DNA of 64,000 nt from Pseudogemmatithrix spongiicola (GTDB lineage: Bacteria; Gemmatimonadota; Gemmatimonadetes; Gemmatimonadales; Gemmatimonadaceae), in the NCBI RefSeq assembly GCF_030623445.1, contig NZ_CP130613.1, forward strand, positions 2,666,001-2,730,000, given 5' to 3'. The notes under the pieces were generated by a model. The model had not been told where the DNA came from. It was given only the letters and a program-made list of their open reading frames with translations, and did no database searches. How positions within the stretch are numbered: the stretch's first letter is position 1; each line of letters opens with the position of its first letter. Position numbers and translations under genes: made by a program. Below are positions 42,660 to 52,855 of this stretch, in pieces.

Positions 42660-43229
42660 ATGCGCTCACGCCTCCGGCCCGCCATCCTCGCCGCCATCGC
42701 CCTCGCCAGCACGGCCTGCGAGCCCACCGTCATCATCGAGCGCGACGAGACCGTGCGCATCCCGTCCGGTGCCAGCTGGTCGTGGAGCACGGCGGACGGC
42801 GACGGACCGAGCGCCGCACAGGGCGAAGTCGTGCCACCGCCGGACATCCACGACCGACTCAGCGACGCGATCGCCCAAGGCCTCGAGGCCCGCGGATTCC
42901 GCCTCACCACACCGGACGCGGCGGAGTTCTTCGTGCATTTCCATCTCGCGCGCCGCGAAGTCGTCGATACCATCCCGCGGACCGACGCCCCCCGCGCCGT
43001 CGGCGACCGCGATCCGCAGGACTGGGGACGCTACGGCGACCCCGAGCAGATGCGTGAGCGCACGATGACCTGGCAGGAAGGCTTGCTCGTCGTCGACGCG
43101 CTCACGGCCGACGGCCGCAAGGTGGCCTGGCGCGGCATCATCTACGGAGAGATCAAGCCGCAGGCCGAGCGCGATCCCACCAGCGCGATCCGCAGCGCCG
43201 TCGAGCGGCTACTGGCCGAGTTTCCCTGA
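42660..43229 (+). CDS. DUF4136-like lipoprotein
   Basis: 189 residues. MRSRLRPAILAAIALASTAC is a lipoprotein signal with the cysteine at residue 20. The mature part has the DUF4136 layout: a first strand SGASWSWSTADG, helix HDRLSDAIAQGLEARGFRL, FFVHFHLARREVV, then WQEGLLVVDALTADGRKVAWRG and a final helix. Function is unknown; it is probably attached to the outer or inner membrane on the periplasmic side. It is divergent from cutC with 45 bases between. Confidence 0.75.
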   Translation: MRSRLRPAILAAIALASTACEPTVIIERDETVRIPSGASWSWSTADGDGPSAAQGEVVPPPDIHDRLSDAIAQGLEARGFRLTTPDAAEFFVHFHLARREVVDTIPRTDAPRAVGDRDPQDWGRYGDPEQMRERTMTWQEGLLVVDALTADGRKVAWRGIIYGEIKPQAERDPTSAIRSAVERLLAEFP

Positions 43230-43237
43230 ACGGATTC

Positions 43238-43358
43238 TCACCACGAAGGCGCGAAGGGAGTCGCGATGAACTCGAGGCCCCGCAACCCTCGGGAGGCAAT
43301 GCCTCTTGGAGTCGCGGGGCCTTGGGTGTGCAGGGGACCCTTCGTGCCTTCGTGGTGA
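43238..43358. repeat. Intergenic inverted-repeat element, copy 1
   Basis: Ends are TCACCACGAAGGCGCGAAGG (43238-43257) and the inverted CCTTCGTGCCTTCGTGGTGA (43339-43358), matching at 19 of 20 positions. The centre holds a second hairpin with GGCCCCGC and GCGGGGCC. The same ends occur at 59740-59876, so this is a dispersed mobile-type repeat without coding capacity. It lies between the DUF4136-like and Gfo/Idh genes. Confidence 0.78.
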
Positions 43359-43371
43359 TTACCGCTGATCG

Positions 43372-44727
43372 CTACAGCGACCACCCGGCGCGATACGTCG
43401 GCATCACCCACTCGCTCGGCGCCTGCACGTTGGTGATCGCGCCGGTGTCGGGGTTGAGCTCGAGCGTCTGCCCCATCCGCGTCGCGAGGCAGCCGAGGAG
43501 GATCATCTCGGTCATCGGCGCGGCGTAGCTGGCGAAGTTGCTGCCCGGCTGCGTGCCGCCCTTGATGGCCTCGATCCACTCCTGGTACACGCCACCCGTG
43601 CGCGGGTACTTCTGCGGCACCGGGTTCGCCTGCAGGTCCTTCCACTGCTGGTCGTTCACGAGGCGCGGGTTCTCCGAATACGTGCCCGCGAGGATCATGC
43701 CCTTCGTGCCGTGCCAGATCTGTCCGCCCGTGGCCGAGTGCGGGAAGTCGAGGTCGGCAGGCCAGTCGGTCGGCTTCGGCGGCAGCAAGCCGCCGTCGCG
43801 CCAGACCAGTTCCACCGCGCGGCGCGAGCCGATCGCCGGGAACTCATACGTGATGCGCTCCTGCGCCGGCGCCATCTCGGCGTAGAGTTGCGTGCTTTCT
43901 GGGATCACGCGCGCCGGATACTTGAGTCCCAGCACCCAATACGCGGCGTCCATGATGTGGCAGGCCATGTCGCCCATCGCACCCGTGCCGAAGTCCCACC
44001 ACCCGCGCCAGTTGAACGGCGCGTAGCTCGGATGCCACGGCCGCTCCTGCGCCGGCCCGAGCCAGAGATTCCAATCGAAGGTCGGCGGCACGTTGTGCAT
44101 CTCGCTCGAGCGATTGCGCGCCTGCGGCCAGATCGGGCGGTTGGTCCAATAGTCGATCTTCGAGACCTCGCCGATCACGCCGGCTTCCACCCACTCGCGG
44201 ATGAGGCGGATGCCTTCCTGCGCGTGCCCCTGGTTGCCCATCTGCGTGATCTGGCGCGGCCGGCGTGCCGCCTCGGCCTGCAGCGCGCGCACCTCGCCGA
44301 TCGTGCGCGCCAGCGGCTTCTGGCAGTACACGTGCTTGCCCATCTTGAGCGCCATCATCGCCGCCACGGCGTGCGTGTGGTCGGGCGTCGAGACGGTCAC
44401 GGCGTCGATGTTGTTGCGCTCCTTCTCCAGCATCTCGCGGAAATCCCTGTAACGCTTCGCGTTCGGGAACTCGCGGAATGCGCGCTCGGCGCTGCGCCAA
44501 TCCACGTCGGCGAAGGCGACCAGGTTCTCGGAGGAAACGCCGCGGACGTCGGAGTGCCCCATGCCACCCACGCCGATGCAGGCGATGCGCAGCTTCTGCG
44601 ATGGCTGTCCCTGCGGCGCGGCATACTCGCCCAAGGCGTGCAGCGGCTTCGGCATCGCGGCGAGTGCGCCGGCGGCCGCGAGGCCGGTGACGACGGTACG
44701 GCGGTCCAGCTGACGATCACGGGACAT
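43372..44727 (-). CDS. Tat-exported Gfo/Idh/MocA family oxidoreductase
   Basis: 451 residues. DRRTVVTGLAAAGALAA is a twin-arginine leader, so the folded, cofactor-loaded protein is exported. The Rossmann motif is ACIGVGGMGHSD. The catalytic lysine stands in YCQKPLART, with Q in place of the usual E. Then GTGAMGDMACHIMDA carries the active-site histidine. It ends the operon 47444-43372 with two DUF1080 proteins and an MFS transporter. A role in periplasmic oxidation or reduction of glycosides at C3 fits this context. Confidence 0.9.
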   Translation of the reverse strand: MSRDRQLDRRTVVTGLAAAGALAAMPKPLHALGEYAAPQGQPSQKLRIACIGVGGMGHSDVRGVSSENLVAFADVDWRSAERAFREFPNAKRYRDFREMLEKERNNIDAVTVSTPDHTHAVAAMMALKMGKHVYCQKPLARTIGEVRALQAEAARRPRQITQMGNQGHAQEGIRLIREWVEAGVIGEVSKIDYWTNRPIWPQARNRSSEMHNVPPTFDWNLWLGPAQERPWHPSYAPFNWRGWWDFGTGAMGDMACHIMDAAYWVLGLKYPARVIPESTQLYAEMAPAQERITYEFPAIGSRRAVELVWRDGGLLPPKPTDWPADLDFPHSATGGQIWHGTKGMILAGTYSENPRLVNDQQWKDLQANPVPQKYPRTGGVYQEWIEAIKGGTQPGSNFASYAAPMTEMILLGCLATRMGQTLELNPDTGAITNVQAPSEWVMPTYRAGWSL

Positions 44728-44735
44728 CGCGAACC

Positions 44736-45947
44736 TCAGGGGTTGGCAGGGGACTTGGAACCGCTGCGGAACAGCAGGAGGAAGAGCACAAAGACCGCGA
44801 GGGCCATGTAGGCGGGAATCGGCCAGATGGCCGACCAATCGTGCAGCGTGACGCCGCTCGCGTCATCGACGGTGGCGTAGCGGTTGACCACCCAGCCCGA
44901 CACGAACGCACCGACGAAGTAGCCGAGCCCGTTGGTCACGAAGTTCACGAAGCCCTGCGCCGCCCCGCGGATGCTCTCGCCGGCCCGCTGGTCCGTGTAG
45001 ATCTGCCCCGCGACGAAGAAGAAATCGTAGCAGACGCCGTGCAGCAGGATGCCCACGTAGATCATCCACATGCCCGGGCCGGCGTCGCCGCCGGCGAAGG
45101 CGAAGTAGCGCGCGCCCCAGGCGAGCATGCCGACCAACAGCACCGTCTTGATGCCGAAGCGCATCAGGAAGATCGGCAGCGCGATGAGGAAGAAGATCTC
45201 GCTCATCTGCCCGAAGGTCTGGATGAACGCCGGGTTCGGCGCGCCGATCTCGTTCAGGAAGGGATTCGTGAACGCGTAGTAGAACTGCAGCGGGATGCAG
45301 AGCAGGAAGCTGCCCAGCGTGAAGATCAGGAAGTCACGGTGGCGCAGCAGCTTCAGGGCATCGAGGCCGATGGCGTCGCCGAAGCTGAACGGACGCCCCG
45401 CGCCCTTCGGCGGCGTGGCCGGCAGCGCGAACGAGAACAGGCCCAGCGCGAGGCTCGCCGCCGAGGCGACCTGCATCGGCAGGTTCAGCGCGTCGGCCTG
45501 CAGGACCTTGCCGATGAGGATGCCGGCCGCGATCCACCCGATCGTCCCCAGCACGCGGATGGCCGGGAACTCCTTGGCCGGATCCTTGATGTGGTGGAAG
45601 GCGACGGCGTTCGTGAGCGACAGCGTCGGCATGTAGCAGATCGCGTAGACGATCAGCACCGGATAGAACGTGGTGAAGTCCCGCTGCTGGGCGACGAACC
45701 ACATGAGCCCGCCGCCGGCGAGGTGCAGCACGCCGAGCAGCTTCTCGGAGTTCACGAAGCGGTCGGCGACCATGCCCATGAAGAACGGCGAGATCAGCGC
45801 GGCGATGGCCGTCGCGCCGTAGGCGGCGCCGATCTGCGTGTCGGCGAAGCGCAGCGTCTGGCCGAGGTATGTACCCATCGTCACGAACCAGCTCCCCCAG
45901 ACGAAGTACTGGAGGAACATCATCACCCCGAGTCGCGCCTTGATCAC
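44736..45947 (-). CDS. Nucleoside/sugar:H+ symporter-like MFS transporter (NupG/XapB type)
   Basis: 403 residues from a GTG that overlaps the DUF1080 stop (GTGA). Twelve helices; the NHS-family marks include [20 protein letters not shown] at the start, [21 protein letters not shown] mid-protein and a C-terminal [19 protein letters not shown]. In these operons such carriers are thought to import the sugar made by the DUF1080 and Gfo/Idh proteins, not nucleosides. Substrate is inferred. Confidence 0.87.
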   Translation of the reverse strand: MIKARLGVMMFLQYFVWGSWFVTMGTYLGQTLRFADTQIGAAYGATAIAALISPFFMGMVADRFVNSEKLLGVLHLAGGGLMWFVAQQRDFTTFYPVLIVYAICYMPTLSLTNAVAFHHIKDPAKEFPAIRVLGTIGWIAAGILIGKVLQADALNLPMQVASAASLALGLFSFALPATPPKGAGRPFSFGDAIGLDALKLLRHRDFLIFTLGSFLLCIPLQFYYAFTNPFLNEIGAPNPAFIQTFGQMSEIFFLIALPIFLMRFGIKTVLLVGMLAWGARYFAFAGGDAGPGMWMIYVGILLHGVCYDFFFVAGQIYTDQRAGESIRGAAQGFVNFVTNGLGYFVGAFVSGWVVNRYATVDDASGVTLHDWSAIWPIPAYMALAVFVLFLLLFRSGSKSPANP

Positions 45948-46633
45948 GGCAGCTCCCGGATGCGCATGCCACGGAACGACACGACGTCGCCGTGGTCCTG
46001 CAGGCCGATATGGCCGCGACGGGCGCGCCCATACGACGGCCACTGGGCGAACTTGGAGGCGCGGATGCGCCCGAGCCATTCGCTGGAACCGAGCTCGTAC
46101 TCGGCGACCTTCACGCCGTTGAGCCAATGCTCAACGCGGTTTCCGCGGGCCACCAACCGCACCGCGTTCCATTCGCCTGCCGGCTTGGCCGCCGACGGCT
46201 GCGTGGCGTAGAGCCCGAAGTTGGCCCCCGCCGAGGTCAGTGCGCTGCGACCGTCGGGATGTCCGGCATTGTCGAGCACCTGCATCTCCGTCGCGTTCTC
46301 GAAGATGCGATCCGTCCCTTCGTTGGCCCAGAAGAAGATGCCGCTGTTCCCGCGCGCGGCGACGCGCCATTCCAGCTCGAGCTCGAAGTCATTGAACTGC
46401 TGCCGCGTGATGATGTCGGCTCCCGCACGTCGCGTCAGTACGCCGGACGCGGCGTCGAAGTCCCAGCCCGTCGGCAAGCTGTCCATGCGGTAGCCGCGCC
46501 AGGCCTCCGCGCGCTGCAAGTCGATCCACGGTCCCGCCGCCGCGTTGGTCGGCGACTGTGCCACGGACACACACGCCGAGAGTGACAGGAGAGCCGGCAC
46601 CAGGGCGGCATGGCGGAGAAGTCGGGCGCTCAT
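45944..46633 (-). CDS. DUF1080 (3-keto-disaccharide hydrolase) lipoprotein
   Basis: 229 residues. The leader ends in SLSAC, a lipobox. The rest is a jelly-roll DUF1080 domain: [47 protein letters not shown] and [21 protein letters not shown]. Members of this family cleave 3-keto-glycosides. The protein is 36% or so shorter than double-domain forms but complete. It lies between its paralogue (46716-47444) and the transporter. Confidence 0.88.
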   Translation of the reverse strand: MSARLLRHAALVPALLSLSACVSVAQSPTNAAAGPWIDLQRAEAWRGYRMDSLPTGWDFDAASGVLTRRAGADIITRQQFNDFELELEWRVAARGNSGIFFWANEGTDRIFENATEMQVLDNAGHPDGRSALTSAGANFGLYATQPSAAKPAGEWNAVRLVARGNRVEHWLNGVKVAEYELGSSEWLGRIRASKFAQWPSYGRARRGHIGLQDHGDVVSFRGMRIRELP

Positions 46634-46715
46634 CGCAGGAGGGGAATGGGAGGGGTCCGCGCGTACCAGCGAGAAGATGCCTGCGTTCGTTCACCGGCGA
46701 AAGCCGCCGTCCCGG

Positions 46716-47444
46716 CTAGCGCGCGAACGGACGGACCCGGAGTCCGCGATACTGTACGCGATCGCCGTGGTCCTGCAGGCCGAGCAGTCCGCAGGGCGCG
46801 AGTCCGAACTCCGGCCATTCACGGAACTTCGAGGCGGCCACGCGCGCGCGGTAGTCCTCGCTTCCGACGCGGTACGCGACGACAAGCACATCGTTGAGCC
46901 AGTGCTCCACCGAGTCCCCGCGTGCGATAATGCGGGCGCGGTTCCACTCCCCCACCGGTCGCGTCGCGTCGCGTGCCGCCGCGTACACCGCGTAGAGCGC
47001 ACCCGCCGACGTCAGCGTGTTGCGGCCATCGTTGTGTGCCGCGTTGTCGAGCACCTGCATCTCAGGCGCATGGTGCCAGATGATGCGCGGGTTCTCCGTC
47101 GCGCGGTAGAACACGCCGCTGTTGCCGCCGCGCTCCAGGCGCCACTCGAGCGCCAGTTCGAAGTCGCAGAACGCCACGCGGGTCACGATGTCGCCCGCGA
47201 GCCCTGCCCGCGTCAACACGCCGGACTCGGCGTCGAACACCCAGTTCCGCGGCAAGGAATCCGCACGGTACCGACGCCACGCCTCCGGGCGCTGCAGATC
47301 GATCCACCCATCGGGCGACATCGCCATCGGAGCCTGCTGCGCGCCGGCGGGAACGCCCGGGAGCAGCATGGAGGCCGCCAGGGCGACCGCGCTCAGCATC
47401 GCCGTCCGGAGGGCAGCGAGCGGATGAGAGGTGAACGGCCGCAT
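46716..47444 (-). CDS. DUF1080 (3-keto-disaccharide hydrolase) secreted protein
   Basis: 242 residues, with a signal peptide ending near PAGAQQ. The domain follows the same order as its neighbour: [46 protein letters not shown] and GLLGLQDHGDRVQYRGLRVRP. The two proteins are clearly paralogues from a local duplication, but only this one lacks a lipobox, so one may be soluble and one anchored. It is the first gene of the operon reading left to 43372. Confidence 0.88.
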   Translation of the reverse strand: MRPFTSHPLAALRTAMLSAVALAASMLLPGVPAGAQQAPMAMSPDGWIDLQRPEAWRRYRADSLPRNWVFDAESGVLTRAGLAGDIVTRVAFCDFELALEWRLERGGNSGVFYRATENPRIIWHHAPEMQVLDNAAHNDGRNTLTSAGALYAVYAAARDATRPVGEWNRARIIARGDSVEHWLNDVLVVAYRVGSEDYRARVAASKFREWPEFGLAPCGLLGLQDHGDRVQYRGLRVRPFAR

Positions 47445-47555
47445 CACGGGGGAGCAAGGGGGAGAGTCGAGGACTGCTGCTGTCGCAAGATGGCCGTGCC
47501 GGCTCCGCACGGGAAGCCGCGTGACACACGGCGGTCCCCGGTGGTATGCTACGGC

Positions 47556-48272
47556 ATGCGACCCAGACTCGGCTTCCCTCACCGGACCGTCGCCGCAGCG
47601 GTGCTCGCGGCCTGGCTCGTGGTCGGCACGGCCTGCAGCGAGTCGACGGAGTTCTTCGGCCCCGGTGAACCCACGCTCCGCAATCCGCAGATTGCCGCCA
47701 TCGGCGGCTCGACCGGGTTCCCCGAAGGCTACCTCGGCATCTACGCCGAGCCCAGCGACCCCGAGCTCCGCTTCGCGGCCGGCGACCGCGTCGAGATGGT
47801 GGTCGTCTCACCCACCGGTGATTCGGTGGCGCTTGAACTGGGCCGCCGCTACTGCGAGGTCGCCACCAACCATTTCTCGATATGCCACGAGTACGTGTTG
47901 ATGCTCGACACCGTCGTGGCGTTTCCGGAGATGCAGCGACGGCTCACCGACGCCGGCTACGGGCTGAACCGCCTCGGCAGCGACCGGTTCGCCGTGGCCT
48001 ATGACTTCTACCGTCGTCCGATGACCACCGCAAATCTCGCGTCGATGGCGGGCATCCGGAGCGCAGGCTACAACTCGATTGCATCGCTGGCGCTGCCGCC
48101 GCAGGACCTTGCAGGACGCGGACTGTACGGCGCCATCGCCATAACGCGGGCAGCGTCCCCGACCACGGACCTCCTGCTCAACGTGCCCGATACCGGCTCG
48201 GTGACCGTACGGTACCGGCAGCCGGATGGCACCGTGCTCAGCCGCACCGTGAACATCACGCCGCTGTTCTAG
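47556..48272 (+). CDS. Lipoprotein, unknown function
   Basis: 238 residues. The leader ends in VVGTAC (cysteine at residue 27). The mature part has RNPQIAAIGGSTGFPEGYLGI, two cysteines (RRYCEVATNHFSICHEY) and a beta-rich C-terminus (TVRYRQPDGTVLSRTV). No family recognised. It is divergent from the DUF1080 operon with 111 bases between, where TATGCT stands shortly before the ATG. Confidence 0.62.
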   Translation: MRPRLGFPHRTVAAAVLAAWLVVGTACSESTEFFGPGEPTLRNPQIAAIGGSTGFPEGYLGIYAEPSDPELRFAAGDRVEMVVVSPTGDSVALELGRRYCEVATNHFSICHEYVLMLDTVVAFPEMQRRLTDAGYGLNRLGSDRFAVAYDFYRRPMTTANLASMAGIRSAGYNSIASLALPPQDLAGRGLYGAIAITRAASPTTDLLLNVPDTGSVTVRYRQPDGTVLSRTVNITPLF

Positions 48273-48318
48273 GGCGCCCGACGACCGGCCCCGCGTCCCC
48301 ACTCCTCGCAATCCCCTC

Positions 48319-48711
48319 ATGCCCTCCATCAACACCAGTGCGACCGACGTGACGTTCCACCGCTGGTCCGACATGCCCAAGGAAGCAGTCACGGACCAGA
48401 TCTCCCGCCGCCTCGTCACGGGCCAGGGCATGATGCTCGCCCACGTGTATCTCGCCAAGGGCGCCATCGTCCCCAAGCACCAGCACCACAACGAGCAGAT
48501 CACCTACATCCTCGAGGGCGCGCTGCGCTTCTGGATCGGCGACGCGGGTGAGCAGGTGATCGACGTCCGCGCGGGCGAGGTGCTGCACATTCCGTCGAAC
48601 GTCTGGCACAAGGCCGAGGCGCTCGAGGACACGCTGGACGTGGATGTGTTCAATCCGCCGCGGCAGGACTGGCTCGACGGCACGGACGCCTACTTCCACA
48701 ACACGAAGTAG
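48319..48711 (+). CDS. Cupin domain protein
   Basis: 130 residues, one cupin barrel. Motif 1 is KHQHHNEQITYILEGALRF with the histidine-glutamate metal site (HQHHNEQ); motif 2 is HIPSNVWHKAEA. Such small cupins bind one metal and can be isomerases or dioxygenases; the substrate is unknown. The stop is two bases before the SDR GTG, so they form a pair. Confidence 0.87.
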   Translation: MPSINTSATDVTFHRWSDMPKEAVTDQISRRLVTGQGMMLAHVYLAKGAIVPKHQHHNEQITYILEGALRFWIGDAGEQVIDVRAGEVLHIPSNVWHKAEALEDTLDVDVFNPPRQDWLDGTDAYFHNTK

Positions 48712-48713
48712 CG

Positions 48714-49502
48714 GTGGATCTCGGACTGAAGGGCAAGGTCGCGTTCGTCGCGGCCTCGAGCCGCGGCCTCGGCGCAGCCATCGCGGAAGAGCTGGCGGCG
48801 GAAGGCGCACGGATCGCCTGCTGCGCGCGCACGGCGGAGATCCACGCGAAGGCGGCGGCCCTGGCCTCTCGCTACGGCGTTGACGCGATCGGCATCGAGG
48901 CCGATGTGTCGCAGCCCGCCGACGTCACGCGCGCCGTGGACGCCGCAATCGCGAGGTTCGGTCAGGTAGATGTCCTCGTCACGAATGCCGGCGGCCCGCC
49001 GCCCGGCCCGTTCGAGAGTCACACGCCGGACGCCTGGGAGAAGGCCGTCGCGCTCAATTTGCACAGCGTGGTGAATCTCGTCCGCGCCGCGCTGCCGGGG
49101 ATGAAGGCGCGCCGCTGGGGGCGCATCCTCAACGTGACGTCCATCGCGGTCAAGCAGCCGGTGGACAACCTCATCCTCTCGAACAGCGTGCGCGCCGCCG
49201 TCACCGGATTCGCGCGCACGCTCGCCAACGAAGTCGCAGCGTTCAACATCACCGTGAACAACCTGTTGCCCGGCTATACGCGCACCGAGCGGCTCGACCA
49301 GCTGGCGGCGGCGAACGCCGCGGCGAAGGGCGTCGCCAAGGAAGCCGCGTTCGCCACCTGGGAGCAGCAGATCCCGATGGGCCGCGTCGGCGAGCCGCGG
49401 GAGTTCGCGGCCCTCGCCGCCTTCCTCGCGAGCGAGCGAGCCAGTTACATCACCGCGCAGAACATCGCCGTCGATGGCGGCTGGATCCGCTCGCTGCTCT
49501 AG
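48714..49502 (+). CDS. SDR-fold protein with altered catalytic residues
   Basis: 262 residues. The Rossmann motif is AASSRGLGAAIA and the NAG strand is TNAGGPPPG. The usual catalytic serine is S143 (VTSIAV). Thirteen residues later the tyrosine is replaced by S156, and the lysine four further on is R160 (LSNSVRAA). So the YxxxK motif is missing. A subgroup of beta-ketoacyl-ACP-reductase-like SDRs has the same changes. It may bind NAD(P) and act by another mechanism or not act as an oxidoreductase. Start GTG 48714. Confidence 0.88.
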   Translation: MDLGLKGKVAFVAASSRGLGAAIAEELAAEGARIACCARTAEIHAKAAALASRYGVDAIGIEADVSQPADVTRAVDAAIARFGQVDVLVTNAGGPPPGPFESHTPDAWEKAVALNLHSVVNLVRAALPGMKARRWGRILNVTSIAVKQPVDNLILSNSVRAAVTGFARTLANEVAAFNITVNNLLPGYTRTERLDQLAAANAAAKGVAKEAAFATWEQQIPMGRVGEPREFAALAAFLASERASYITAQNIAVDGGWIRSLL

Positions 49503-49524
49503 TCGCACATCCAACACAACGACC

Positions 49525-50451
49525 GTGGCCAAGATCGGCGAGACCCAATACATCTGGAAGGACGGCGCCTTCATCGACTGGAAGGACGCCAACGTCCATG
49601 TGCTCGCGCACTCCGTCCAGTTCGGCTCGGCGGTCTTCGAGGGCATCCGCTGCTACGCGACGCCCAAGGGCCCGGCGATCTTCCGCCTGCGCGAGCATCT
49701 GAAGCGGATGCTCAACTCGTGCAAGATCTACCGCATGCCGGTGCCGTACAGCCTCGACGAGCTGGTCGAGGCCAACCGCGCGCTCGTCCGCAAGAACGGG
49801 ATTGACGCCTGCTACCTGCGCCCGATGGTGATTCGCGGCTATGGCGCCGCCGGCATGGTGCCGTTCGACAGCCCCGTCGAGGTCTATCTCCCCTGCTGGC
49901 CCTGGGGCGCCTACCTCGGCGCCGATGCCCTCGAGAAAGGGGTCGATGCCTGCGTGGCCAGCTGGAATCGCGTGGCCCCGAACACGATCCCCGCCATCGC
50001 GAAGATCGCCGGCAACTACCTCAGCGGCCAGTTGATCAAGATGGAGGCGCTGCAGAACGGCTTCGACGAGGCCATCGCCCTCGGGCCGGACGGCATGGTG
50101 AGCGAGGGCTCGGGGCAGAATGTGTTCGTGGTGGATGGCGGCGTGCTCTACACGCCGCCGATCGACGGCACGTTGTTGCCGGGCATCACCCGCAGCTCGG
50201 TCCTGGCGATCGCCGAGGACCTGGGGCTCAAGCACGTGGTCCAGCCGCTCGCGCGCGAAGTGCTGTACACCTGCGATGAACTGTTCGTCTGCGGCACGGC
50301 GAGCGAGATCACGCCCGTGAGGAGCGTGGACCGCCTCCCGGTCGGCGATGGAAAGGTCGGGCCCGTGACGCGTGCGCTACAGACGCGGTTCCTCGACATC
50401 GTGAATGGGCGCACCGAGGACACGCACGGCTGGCTCACGTTCGTGCGCTGA
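49525..50451 (+). CDS. ilvE: Branched-chain amino acid aminotransferase
   Basis: 308 residues from GTG 49525. It is a fold-type IV PLP enzyme. The PLP lysine is K160 in AIAKIAGNYLSG. HSVQFGSAVFEGIRCY, YLRPMVIRGYG and SEGSGQNVFVV are the typical IlvE blocks. It makes or breaks down valine, leucine and isoleucine by transamination with glutamate. It is followed by a terminator and tRNA-Gln on the other strand. Confidence 0.95.
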   Translation: MAKIGETQYIWKDGAFIDWKDANVHVLAHSVQFGSAVFEGIRCYATPKGPAIFRLREHLKRMLNSCKIYRMPVPYSLDELVEANRALVRKNGIDACYLRPMVIRGYGAAGMVPFDSPVEVYLPCWPWGAYLGADALEKGVDACVASWNRVAPNTIPAIAKIAGNYLSGQLIKMEALQNGFDEAIALGPDGMVSEGSGQNVFVVDGGVLYTPPIDGTLLPGITRSSVLAIAEDLGLKHVVQPLAREVLYTCDELFVCGTASEITPVRSVDRLPVGDGKVGPVTRALQTRFLDIVNGRTEDTHGWLTFVR

Positions 50452-50464
50452 CCGCGGACGCATA

Positions 50465-50506
50465 AACGAACGAAGGGCGCCCCAGTTGGAGCTCCCTTCG
50501 TTCGTT
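50465..50506. terminator. Bidirectional terminator hairpin between ilvE and tRNA-Gln
   Basis: A perfect 13-base stem (AACGAACGAAGGG with CCCTTCGTTCGTT) around a 16-base loop. It lies 14 bases after the ilvE stop and 18 bases beyond the 3' end of the convergent tRNA. There is no long T run, so it may also act as a processing site. Confidence 0.65.
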
Positions 50507-50524
50507 CATATGCTATTACCGAGT

Positions 50525-50596
50525 TGCCCCTCCAGGTTTCGAACCTGGAACCTCCTGATCCAGAGTCAGGCGCTCTGCCAGTTGAGCTAAGGGGCA
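50525..50596 (-). tRNA. tRNA-Gln (CTG)
   Basis: 72 bases on the minus strand fold as a cloverleaf: acceptor TGCCCCT/AGGGGCA, D arm GCTC/GAGC, anticodon stem CCTGA/TCAGG with loop CTCTGGA (anticodon CTG), and T arm CCAGG-TTCGAAA-CCTGG. CCA is not encoded. glnS, which charges this tRNA, starts only 2.1 kb away on the same strand. Confidence 0.96.
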
Positions 50597-50625
50597 TCAC
50601 TCTACGGTTTCCCGCAGAGACACGA

Positions 50626-50654
50626 AACCTAAGCGGAATCGGCGCCCCGAGCAA
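50626..50654 (-). promoter_or_regulatory. tRNA-Gln promoter
   Basis: TTGCTC (50654-50649), 17-base spacer, TAGGTT (50631-50626) on the minus strand, about 30 bases before the tRNA 5' end. The -35 is identical to that of tRNA-Ala in this window. Confidence 0.6.
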
Positions 50655-50748
50655 CCCCTGAGAAATGCACGCAAGTCGCTGTTAGACAGCAACTTGCGAT
50701 CCCTCTGCACGGCCGACATCGTGTCCGCGACCTCAACCCACCACCGCT

Positions 50749-51009
50749 ATGTCGTTCACGACCGGCCTCAACATTGTCATCATCCTCTGCGCGGCCGGCG
50801 TGTTCGTGCAGTCCTTCCGCATCGAGCCTGAATCTCGCGGGAAGCTGCGGTTGCTCAGCCTTGGGTTCCTCCTCATGGGCGTCTCCGACTTCCTCAAGCC
50901 GGTCTCAGAGGCGCTCGCCCTCGGCGTCGAGGCCGCGGGGCTCCTCATCTTCCTTTGGGTCGGCGTGCGCGCGCTGATTGCGCCACAGCCGGCGAAACCC
51001 CAGGGCTGA
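50749..51009 (+). CDS. Small membrane protein, unknown
   Basis: 86 residues with three short hydrophobic stretches: NIVIILCAAGVFVQSF, LRLLSLGFLLMGVSDFL and VEAAGLLIFLWVGVRAL. A membrane protein without a recognised family. It converges with glnS, six bases apart. The 152 bases before it hold the tRNA-Gln promoter on the other strand and no other gene. Confidence 0.6.
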   Translation: MSFTTGLNIVIILCAAGVFVQSFRIEPESRGKLRLLSLGFLLMGVSDFLKPVSEALALGVEAAGLLIFLWVGVRALIAPQPAKPQG

Positions 51010-51015
51010 GCGCGC

Positions 51016-52710
<1,695 letters not shown>

Positions 52711-52855
52711 CGGGCGGTGGACTGAGGACAGGCCTGAAAGCTAACGATGCGGACTGCGGCCATGGTCGCTCGACGTAGGCCACGGCTCGTCCCGCCCCAG
52801 GAGCGGTCCGTCCCCACGAGAAGCCAACCGAGCCGCGCGCGCGTAGGTTCTCCAC

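Noticed and set aside
50148-50654. Open frame running through tRNA-Gln on the minus strand
   Set aside because: It crosses a complete tRNA gene, its promoter and the end of ilvE; it is a by-product of base composition.
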